From contig JBBCXB010000006.1 of NCBI GenBank assembly GCA_037145635.1, positions 62,001 through 126,000 of the forward strand: 64,000 nt of DNA, written 5' to 3'. Positions 8,623 through 15,319 of this stretch are shown one piece after another. The position numbers were made by a program, and so were the translations under genes. Below the pieces are notes generated by a model. The model worked only from the letters and a program-made list of their open reading frames with translations. It was not told the origin of the DNA and searched no databases. Position 1 is the stretch's first letter. The number at the start of each line of letters is the position of its first letter. This DNA comes from JAATFS01 sp037145635. Lineage in GTDB: Bacteria > Pseudomonadota > Gammaproteobacteria > Xanthomonadales > Xanthomonadaceae.

Positions 8623-9076
8623 GGTCGGGATTCTTGCAATCGGCGAGGACCTGGTCGGTCCAGGAGGTGATGGCGAGCGCATCGCGCTGGCCGTGGGGCA
8701 TCTGTTCGATCGACAGGCGCGGGAACGGACTATGGAAGAAGGCGGCCATGCGGTGCACCGCACCGCAGAAGTATTCCTGGCCCCACTGGGTCTCGCCGGT
8801 GCCGAACACCGCCACCCGTGGCGGCTTGCCGACGGCATCCACCAGGTCGGCGATGAAGCGCTTCATCTCCGCCGGGGTACGGCCGCCGTTGGCGGTCCAC
8901 GAGCCCAGCAGGAACAGGTCGAAGCGCGCCGGCGCCGGCGCCACCTCGGCCAGCGACTGCAGGTCGGTCTCCAGCCAGGTGACGCGGTGGCCGGCCGCCT
9001 CGCAGCGCGCACGCACGGCCCGCGCGACTTCGCGCGTGTTGCCGCTGAGCGAGGCTAGGGCGAGCAGGATATCCAT
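8594..9076 (-). CDS. Flavodoxin-like protein in the nrdAB unit
   Basis: This is a 160-residue short-chain flavodoxin. It has the N-terminal FMN phosphate loop SLSGNTREVA, a GSWTANGG loop and the VFGTGETQWGQEYFCGAVH segment. FMN-binding flavodoxins donate single electrons. The gene lies 90 bp downstream of nrdB and overlaps the thioredoxin-like gene, so it is probably part of the ribonucleotide reductase operon. By position it recalls NrdI, the flavodoxin that activates class Ib reductases. The reductase here reads as class Ia-like with an ATP cone, so an NrdI role is possible but unproven. Confidence 0.85.
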   Translation of the reverse strand: MDILLALASLSGNTREVARAVRARCEAAGHRVTWLETDLQSLAEVAPAPARFDLFLLGSWTANGGRTPAEMKRFIADLVDAVGKPPRVAVFGTGETQWGQEYFCGAVHRMAAFFHSPFPRLSIEQMPHGQRDALAITSWTDQVLADCKNPDHADPHRHVA

Positions 9077-9080
9077 GGGC

Positions 9081-9153
9081 GGGAATCGGGACTCGGGAGA
9101 GGGGAATGGGAGCGGGTCGCTGTTGCCGTTGCGATTCCCGATTCCCGATTCCC
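9081..9153. repeat. GATTCCC tandem repeats with inverted copy
   Basis: Three perfect head-to-tail copies of GATTCCC lie at 9133-9153, and an inverted copy (GGGAATC) lies at 9081-9087. The two sides could fold into an imperfect hairpin between nrdB and the flavodoxin gene. This kind of GGGAATCGGGAATC filler is common between genes in Xanthomonadaceae. Confidence 0.6.
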
Positions 9154-9166
9154 CACTCCCGGCTCC

Positions 9167-10216
9167 TCAGAGATCGTCGAAGCCGTTGTCCGAGTTGGTC
9201 TTCTTGTAGCTGGCGTTGCGCATCTCGAAGAAGTCGGTCTTGGTCTCGGTGAAGTTGTCGGCGTAGGCCTTGATCCACGGCATCACGTTGTCGTTGGCGC
9301 CTTCGTACAGCTTCTCGATGCCGAGCATGCCGGCCATCTTGTTGGCGCGGTACTTCACGTAGCGGATCATCTCGTCGACGTCGATGCCGTCGATGCCGTC
9401 CAGCACCTCGGCGGTCCACTGCGTCTCCAGCTCGATCGCGTGATCGAACGCCTTGTGCACGTAGTCGGTCAGCTGGTCGCCCTGCAGCGACTGGTTCTCG
9501 CCGATGATGGCGCGGACCAGCTCGCTGATGAACTTGGAGTGGGCCAGCTCGTCGCGGTTGATGAAGCTGATGATCTTGCCGGTGCCGGTCATCCGGTTCT
9601 GGCGCACCAGGTTGTAGAAGTACGCGAAGCCGGAATAGAAGTTGATGCCTTCCAGGATCGAGGACTGGATCAGCGAGCGGATCAGCGTCTCGGCGGTCTT
9701 GTCGCGCATGAAGTCTTCGTACGCGCCCATGATCGGCGCGTTGCGCTTGATGATCGTCGGGTGGGTGCGCGCCAGCTCGAACACGCGGTTCTGGTCGGCC
9801 AGGCCGGCGATCGAGGCCAGCACGTAGCTGTAGCTCTCGTTGTGGATCACTTCCTGCTGGCCGATGATCGCCGCGTTGGCGTGCGCGGCCGGGTCGGTGA
9901 TGTACTCGGCGACGTTGTAGATGAAACGCGTCTGCGGCGAATCCAGCGTGGCCAGCAGGCCGATGATCGAGTCGTAGGCGTTCTTCTCGCGCGCCGACAG
10001 CTCGCCGTAGCCGCGCGCGTCGCCCTTCATGTCGACCTCGTCGGGGATCCAGAAGTTGGTCGACAGCTCCTTGTAGGCCCGGTAGAACGAGGGGTACGGG
10101 ATGTCGTTCCAGTTGAGGATGCCGCTGGTCCGGCCGTTGATGATGCCGGTGGAACGGTTGGGGTGCCGCGGCTCAAGGATCTTGATGCGGTCGAGCGGGG
10201 TGGCGGAGACGGACAT
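9167..10216 (-). CDS. nrdB: Ribonucleoside-diphosphate reductase, beta (radical) subunit
   Basis: The 349-residue protein is the R2 subunit that holds the di-metal tyrosyl radical cofactor. The metal ligands and radical Tyr are all visible in order: Asp in LATLDSPQ, Glu-His-Tyr in EVIHNESY, Glu in SSILEGIN, and Glu-His in RDELAH. With NrdA it reduces NDPs to dNDPs. It lies 161 bp downstream of nrdA, separated by a perfect palindrome, and upstream of a flavodoxin gene. The presence of a Tyr at the radical site argues for a normal class I enzyme rather than a Tyr-less class Ic type. Confidence 0.95.
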   Translation of the reverse strand: MSVSATPLDRIKILEPRHPNRSTGIINGRTSGILNWNDIPYPSFYRAYKELSTNFWIPDEVDMKGDARGYGELSAREKNAYDSIIGLLATLDSPQTRFIYNVAEYITDPAAHANAAIIGQQEVIHNESYSYVLASIAGLADQNRVFELARTHPTIIKRNAPIMGAYEDFMRDKTAETLIRSLIQSSILEGINFYSGFAYFYNLVRQNRMTGTGKIISFINRDELAHSKFISELVRAIIGENQSLQGDQLTDYVHKAFDHAIELETQWTAEVLDGIDGIDVDEMIRYVKYRANKMAGMLGIEKLYEGANDNVMPWIKAYADNFTETKTDFFEMRNASYKKTNSDNGFDDL

Positions 10217-10330
10217 GATGGCTTCTCGTGTTTCTTCTACGCAGCGCTGCAGGGCAAGCTGGAGAAAGGCCCCCCGGGGTCAGGGGCGCGCGCCGCAGGC
10301 GCGGGGGTGTGGGTCCATGGTGAAGCAGGG

Positions 10331-10357
10331 TCCACGGTTCGCGACGCGAACCGTGGA
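10331..10357. repeat. 27-bp perfect palindrome between nrdA and nrdB
   Basis: Two 13-base arms (10331-10343 and 10345-10357, beginning TCCACGG) pair perfectly around a single central base. It sits 20 bp past the nrdA stop on the minus strand. No run of U follows on either strand, so it is not a standard intrinsic terminator. It could stabilise the nrdA 3' end, weaken read-through into nrdB, or bind a dimeric protein. Confidence 0.7.
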
Positions 10358-10377
10358 CGCGAAGGCGCGGAGGCGCC

Positions 10378-12855
10378 TCAGCTGCTGCACCACTCGCACT
10401 CGGCGATGTCGATGTCGTTGGAGCGCACGTAGTAGGTGGTCTTCAGGCCTTCCTTCCACGCGGTCATGTGCAGGTCGAGCAGCGTGCTGGCGCGGATGGT
10501 GCTGGGCACGTAGAAGTTGAAGCTGATCGACTGGTCGACGTGGCGCTGGCGGCGCGCGTTCTGGCGCACGCTGGCGAACTGGTCGACCTTGTAGGCGCCC
10601 TTCTCGTAGTACGGATAGGTCTCCAGCGACAGGCCCGGCGCGGCGACCGGACGGCGGAAGTCCTTCTTTTCCTCGTAGTAGAACGCGCTGTAGATCGGGT
10701 CGATCGACGCGGTGGAACCGGCGATCTGCGCGGTGCTCATGTTCGGCGCCACCGCCATCAGCCAGGCATTGCGCACGCCGTTGACCGCGACCTGGGCGGC
10801 CAGGTCCAGCCACTGCGGGCTGTTGTAGTCGCGCGCACGGAAATAGTCGCCGTTGTGCCAGTCGCTGCCGCGGAACACGCTGTAGGTGCCCTTCTCCTTG
10901 GCCAGCTGCATGCTCGCCTGGATGGTCAGGTAGTTGATGCGTTCGTACAGCTCGTCGCTGAAGGTCTCCGCCTCCGGCGCGTTCCAGTGGATGCTCTTCT
11001 GCGCCAGCAGGTGGTGCCAGCCGAAGGTGCCCAGGCCGATCGCCCGGTACTTCTGGTTGGTGATGGTGGCCTGCGGCACCGGCAGCTGGTTGAGGTCGAT
11101 CACGTTGTCGAGCATGCGCACCTGGATCGGGATCAGCCGCTCCAGCACGTCGGCGCCGAGCAGGTCGGCCTGCTCGGCCTGCACCGTGATCGCCCGGCCC
11201 AGGTTGATCGAGGACAGGTTGCAGACCACGAAGTCGCCGGCCTTCTTGGTGGTGACGATCTGATTGCCGCTGATGATCTCCTGCATCATGCGCGTGGGGC
11301 TCATGTTCTGCAGGATCTCGGTGCACAGGTTGCTGGAATAGACCATGCCCTCGTGCTTGTTCGGGTTCTTCCGGTTGACCTCGTCGCGGTAGAACATGAA
11401 CGGGTTGCCGGTCTCCAGCTGGCTGACCATGATGCGCTTGAAGATCTCGATCGCCTTGACCGTCTTGCGGGTGATGCGCTCGTCGGCGACCACTTCCTCG
11501 TACTTCTTGCGGAAGCTGCCTTCGCCGCGCTTCTCGTCGAAGAAGTCCTGCAGGTACCAGCCCTTGATGCGCTTCACTTCGTGCGGATCGAACAGGTACC
11601 AGTCGCCGCGGCGCTCGACCGCTTCCATGAACAGGTCCGGCACGCACACCGAGGTGAACACGTCGTGCGCGCGCAGGCGCTGGTCGCCGTTGTTCAGACG
11701 CAGGTCCAGGAACGACTCGATGTCGCGGTGGAAGATGTCCAGGTAGACCGCGATGGCACCCTTGCGCTGGCCGAGCTGGTCCACCGACACCGCGGTGTTG
11801 TTGAGCTGCTTGATCCACGGCACCACGCCGCCGGACGAGTTGGACACGCCGCGGATCGCCGAGCCGGACGAGCGCACGTAGCCCAGGTAGGCGCCCACGC
11901 CGCCGCCGTGCTTGGACACGCGCGCCACGTCGGTGTTGGAGTCGTAGATGCCCTGCAGGCTGTCGTCGACGGTGTCGATGAAGCAGCTCGACAGCTGGCC
12001 GCCGACCTTGCCGGCGTTGGCCAGGGTCGGGGTGGCCACGGTCATGTACAGGTTGGACAGCGCCCAGTAGGCCTCGCCCACCAGCTGCATGCGGCGCTCG
12101 CGTGTCTTCTCGTCCTGCATCAGGTACAGCGCGATCGTCAGCCAGCGCTCCTGCGGCAGCTCGAACACGCCGCGCGAGTTGTCGGTGGCCAGGTAGCGGG
12201 TGGCGAGCAGGTACAGGCCGTTGTAGGCGAACAGCTTGTCGCGCTCGGCCTCGATCATCTTGCCGGCCTCGATCAGCTCTTCCTTGGAATAGCTCTTGAG
12301 GATGTCGTTGGAATAGACGTTGCGGTCGGCCAGGCTCTCCTGCAGGCCGACGAACGAGCCGTACTTCTGGCCGGCGTCGTAGAAGCGGTTGCGGCTGGCG
12401 CGCTTGTACAGGCGGCGCAGGTACAGGCGCGCGGCGAAGTGCTCCCACTCCGGCGTGGTCAGGTCCACGCGCGACTCGGCCTCGCGGATCAGGTGGTCGA
12501 CCAGGTCGTCGGCGTTGACGCTGTCCTTGCGCTCGACGAAGCCGAACACGGCGCGCTTGTAGTCGCCCACATCCAGCTGCGGGAACTCGGCATGGATGTG
12601 GTCGATCGCGCGCTCCAGGCGCGCCGGCTCGAACGGCATCCGGCGGTTGCCGGCTTCCTTGGTGATCCAGGTGGAAACGTTCTGTTCTTCGAGGGTCTGG
12701 GAGGACATTGCGATCGCTTGTGGCGGGGGCGGGACGATGTCCGCCGGATCCTGGGAATCCAGGCGCGGGGCCACGGGCACGGCGGCGCTGGCGGGGGTGC
12801 CGGCGACGGCGGAAATGCCCGCGGTCGCCGCGGCAAGGGTGTCGTTGGTGGTCAT
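10378..12855 (-). CDS. nrdA: Ribonucleoside-diphosphate reductase, alpha (catalytic) subunit
   Basis: The 825-residue protein has an N-terminal ATP-cone (about residues 60-150) for overall activity control and the catalytic barrel with GGQLSSCFID, the NLCTEI radical-site triad and VCNLSSINLGR. It ends in a Cys pair (CEWCSS) that passes electrons to the active site. It reduces ribonucleotides together with NrdB. The ATG at 12855 is chosen because GGAGGA lies just upstream; longer frames run into the leader. The first 49 residues, before MSSQTLEE, are Ala/Pro-rich and have the look of an extension. A cobalamin riboswitch in the leader probably lowers expression when adenosylcobalamin is plentiful. 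Confidence 0.95.
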   Translation of the reverse strand: MTTNDTLAAATAGISAVAGTPASAAVPVAPRLDSQDPADIVPPPPQAIAMSSQTLEEQNVSTWITKEAGNRRMPFEPARLERAIDHIHAEFPQLDVGDYKRAVFGFVERKDSVNADDLVDHLIREAESRVDLTTPEWEHFAARLYLRRLYKRASRNRFYDAGQKYGSFVGLQESLADRNVYSNDILKSYSKEELIEAGKMIEAERDKLFAYNGLYLLATRYLATDNSRGVFELPQERWLTIALYLMQDEKTRERRMQLVGEAYWALSNLYMTVATPTLANAGKVGGQLSSCFIDTVDDSLQGIYDSNTDVARVSKHGGGVGAYLGYVRSSGSAIRGVSNSSGGVVPWIKQLNNTAVSVDQLGQRKGAIAVYLDIFHRDIESFLDLRLNNGDQRLRAHDVFTSVCVPDLFMEAVERRGDWYLFDPHEVKRIKGWYLQDFFDEKRGEGSFRKKYEEVVADERITRKTVKAIEIFKRIMVSQLETGNPFMFYRDEVNRKNPNKHEGMVYSSNLCTEILQNMSPTRMMQEIISGNQIVTTKKAGDFVVCNLSSINLGRAITVQAEQADLLGADVLERLIPIQVRMLDNVIDLNQLPVPQATITNQKYRAIGLGTFGWHHLLAQKSIHWNAPEAETFSDELYERINYLTIQASMQLAKEKGTYSVFRGSDWHNGDYFRARDYNSPQWLDLAAQVAVNGVRNAWLMAVAPNMSTAQIAGSTASIDPIYSAFYYEEKKDFRRPVAAPGLSLETYPYYEKGAYKVDQFASVRQNARRQRHVDQSISFNFYVPSTIRASTLLDLHMTAWKEGLKTTYYVRSNDIDIAECEWCSS

Positions 12856-13044
12856 GCGTCCTCCATGCGTGGGTACACGGACCTGCGTCACTGGCAGGCA
12901 CCGGCGATCCGGAGCTCCCTGGTCTGGATGGCGGCAGCGGGACGTCGCGCACGCACAGGGATTCCCTGCGGGCGGCCTCCCGGCACCGGTGCATCCCCCT
13001 TCCGGAGATTCCACGGCCGGCGCCGCGCGATGTGTTTGCGCGCG

Positions 13045-13239
13045 GCTGTCGGCAGGTCTTCGGACTCCCGGGGGCGGCGGACTCGGAGCCCGCCACCTGG
13101 CCATCGCGTCCCGGGGCGGACCCCAGTACGAAGACGGTTTCGTTCCCAGTTACCGCTGCGGGGCAGTGCCGGACTAGCCCTGAGAGGGCGTTCACCGGCT
13201 TCCCTTTGAATCCGGCAGCTTGTGGCCGCCGGAACCGAC
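13045..13239 (-). promoter_or_regulatory. Cobalamin (B12) riboswitch in the nrdA leader
   Basis: Read on the minus strand, the leader contains the hallmark segments of the AdoCbl riboswitch in the right order: AAAGGGAAGCCGGTGAA, a CACTGCCCCGCAGCGGTAA core, and the B12-box region GAGTCCGAAGACCTGCC (13051-13067). The element ends about 190 bases before the nrdA start, leaving room for an expression platform. Class Ia reductase genes under B12 riboswitches are known in bacteria that also carry a B12-dependent class II enzyme, so nrdAB is expected to be switched off when B12 is available. The edges given are approximate. Confidence 0.92.
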
Positions 13240-13245
13240 GACCAC

Positions 13246-13274
13246 AAGATAGTGGGGGTGGAAGGCCTCGTCAA
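13246..13274 (-). promoter_or_regulatory. Sigma70-type promoter for nrdA leader
   Basis: On the minus strand a -35 hexamer TTGACG (13269-13274) and a -10 hexamer TATCTT (13246-13251) are spaced by exactly 17 bp. Transcription would start near 13239, right at the 5' edge of the riboswitch, which supports both calls. Confidence 0.65.
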
Positions 13275-13511
13275 CGCGAAATGTGGTTAAATTTCCGTTA
13301 TGCCTTGCGGGGCGCGGCTTTCGGTTTTTTGACGCCGGGCGGCCGCGGCGGACACGTCCAATTCGACTGCGCAGTCAACCCTCGGACGGCCCCGCTGCGC
13401 CCCCGGTTCATGCCGGCGGGTGGCGGCGGGCCGGCGACAAGCGGCCGGGCGCCGGCCATCCGACACCCCGCGGCCCACCCGGGCGCCGCGCCGGCACCGC
13501 GGCCGGACCGG

Positions 13512-14126
13512 CTAGTTCCAGTGCACCGCCGACAGCGCCTGGTGCAGGCGGGCCGCCGCGGCGGGCGCCGCGAAGGGCGCGGTGCGGGGCGGATCGTAGA
13601 CCTCCGGGCGGGTGCCGCTGACCATCAGGTCGATCGCCACGCACTGGCCGTTGCGCACGCTGCGGTATCCGTCGATCTGCAGGTAGTGGCTCATCGCCGC
13701 GTCGGCGGCATGGAAGTGCACGAACGCCACCCCGCCGATCTGGACCTGGTCCGGGTCGCCGGGGGCCTCGGCCGGGGGATCCAGGCACTGGTCGACGTCG
13801 CGCAGGTCGTCGCTGCGGGCGATCCGCAGTTCGGCGGCGGTGAGGTCGTTGGACCCGTCCAGCACCAGCGCGGCCAGCGGCTGGCCGCGGCTGCCGGCCG
13901 GGGCAAAGGCCTTCCAGCCGTCGGTGTCCAGATAGGTGCGGTCGAAGTCGCGCCGCAGCGTCATCCCGGGCACCGCGACCAGCCGCAGCCCCAACGCGGC
14001 GTCCTGGAACAGCGGCGGCGGGCCGGCCGACACCGCGGGCGCGGCCGCCTGCGCGGCGGGCTGGCAGCCGGACAGCGACAGTGCGATCAGCGCACCGCCG
14101 CCTGCGAGAAGAAGAGAGTGGCGCAT
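13512..14126 (-). CDS. Predicted lipoprotein of unknown function
   Basis: The 204-residue product starts with a lipoprotein signal peptide; the lipobox is LSLSGC, with Cys at about residue 20. The mature part has no motif I recognise. It contains a repeated theme of charged and aromatic residues (DFDRTYLDTDGW, HYLQIDGYRS) and ends at SAVHWN. The ATG at 14126 is chosen because it gives the clean signal peptide; the frame is open further upstream but not protein-like. It is likely anchored in the outer membrane facing the periplasm. Confidence 0.75.
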   Translation of the reverse strand: MRHSLLLAGGGALIALSLSGCQPAAQAAAPAVSAGPPPLFQDAALGLRLVAVPGMTLRRDFDRTYLDTDGWKAFAPAGSRGQPLAALVLDGSNDLTAAELRIARSDDLRDVDQCLDPPAEAPGDPDQVQIGGVAFVHFHAADAAMSHYLQIDGYRSVRNGQCVAIDLMVSGTRPEVYDPPRTAPFAAPAAAARLHQALSAVHWN

Positions 14127-14260
14127 GGCGGACGACCCGGGGCGTAGGCGGACCCGCCCATGCTGCACCCGCCCGGGTGAATGCCGCCCCTGCCCGGCAG
14201 CGGTGCCGGACGCGGGGCGCCAGCCGGGCCCCGGGGCCCGGTTGGCGTCGCGTGGGCGGG

Positions 14261-15064
14261 TTACGGCGCCGAGGTCGGCGAGGCGGCCAGCCAGCCGCGC
14301 GCAGGCACCGAGACGTCGATGGCCTGCAGGGTGCCCGGCGCGAGCATCACGCCCTGGCGGGCGGCGCGCTGCTGCCATTTGGCGGCCTCGGCCAGGTCGC
14401 GCGGCAGGCCCTGCCCGCTGCTGTAGAGCACGCCCAGCGCGGCCTGCGCCCAGGCGAACTCCTGCCCGGCGGCGCGCTGCCACCACGCGGCGGCCTGCTG
14501 CTGGTCCTGCGGCACGCCCTGGCCCTGGCTATAGAGCAGGCCCAGGCTGAACTGCGCCATCGCATCGCCCTGCTCGGCCGCCAGGCGGTACCAGCGCGCG
14601 GCCTGCACGTAGTCCTTGCCGTTGGCCTGCAGTCGGCCCAGGTTGGACTGGGCGACGTGGTTGCCCTGCTCGGCCGCCTTCAGGTACCAGGCCTGCGCCT
14701 GCGCCGGATCGCGCTGCACTCCCAGCCCGTCGTCGTAGAGCAGGCCCAGGCCGACCTGCGCCCACTGGAAGTTCTGCTGCGAGGCGGCGTGGTACCAGCG
14801 CGCCGCCTGCGCGTAGTCGCGCGACAGGCCCAGGCCGTTGGCGTACATCCAGCCCAGCGAGGTCTGCGCGGTGGCGTCGCCGAGGTCGGCGGCGTGGCGG
14901 TAGGCGGCCACGGCGGCCGGGTAGTCGTGGCCGCGATAGGCCTGGGTGGCGGTCTGCAGCCAGTCGGCCGCGCCGGCCGGCACCGACGCGGCGGCGGAGG
15001 CGGAGCCGCCCGCCAGGCCCGCAGCCAGCACGGCGGCGTAGACGAGGTTTCTAGAAAGACTCAT
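14261..15064 (-). CDS. Exported Sel1-like repeat protein
   Basis: The 267-residue protein has a signal peptide (about 24 residues, ending ASA) and then about six Sel1-like repeats. Each repeat shows the A-x-x-LG-x-(M/L)Y-x-x-G-x-G pattern, for example AQTSLGWMYANGLG and AQFSLGLLYSQGQG. Sel1 repeats are helical and mediate protein-protein contacts in the periplasm. The ATG at 15064 has AGGAG upstream. One repeat (HVAQSNLGRLQANGKDY) is shorter and lacks the usual GxG. The partner is unknown. Confidence 0.88.
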   Translation of the reverse strand: MSLSRNLVYAAVLAAGLAGGSASAAASVPAGAADWLQTATQAYRGHDYPAAVAAYRHAADLGDATAQTSLGWMYANGLGLSRDYAQAARWYHAASQQNFQWAQVGLGLLYDDGLGVQRDPAQAQAWYLKAAEQGNHVAQSNLGRLQANGKDYVQAARWYRLAAEQGDAMAQFSLGLLYSQGQGVPQDQQQAAAWWQRAAGQEFAWAQAALGVLYSSGQGLPRDLAEAAKWQQRAARQGVMLAPGTLQAIDVSVPARGWLAASPTSAP

Positions 15065-15319
15065 ATCAATCACTCCTCTGATCGGGGAAATCGTGGAATG
15101 AGTGATCTGCGATGATCTCTCCAGCATCGCGGACACTCGGAACGGAACGTCGAGCGGCCGGAAGCCACGCGAGCGGCCACGGTCGTTCGGCCGCGACCGG
15201 CACCTGGGGGGGTGTGCTCCCGCGCGAAGGCGGGGATCTCGACGCCTGGCTTGTTGCAAGCGTCGTGCCAGCGCGGGGCGCCGGGATTCCGTCGCCGCCG
15301 GGGGGACGGCGGAGTGCCG

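Noticed and set aside
10468..13209. A 913-codon plus-strand frame opposite nrdA
   Set aside because: Composition is typical of a reverse-strand shadow (His/Val/Asp-rich), with no motif, and it covers a clearly coding gene and a riboswitch.
13320..13340. T-run (TTTTTT) after a GC-rich stretch, possible plus-strand terminator
   Set aside because: No stable stem directly precedes the T-run and no plus-strand gene ends nearby.
15200..15310. CCCGCGCGAAGGCGGGG-type repeat upstream of the Sel1 gene
   Set aside because: It resembles dispersed intergenic repeats of the group, but the copy is degenerate and no second copy was seen in the window, so it is not listed as a repeat.
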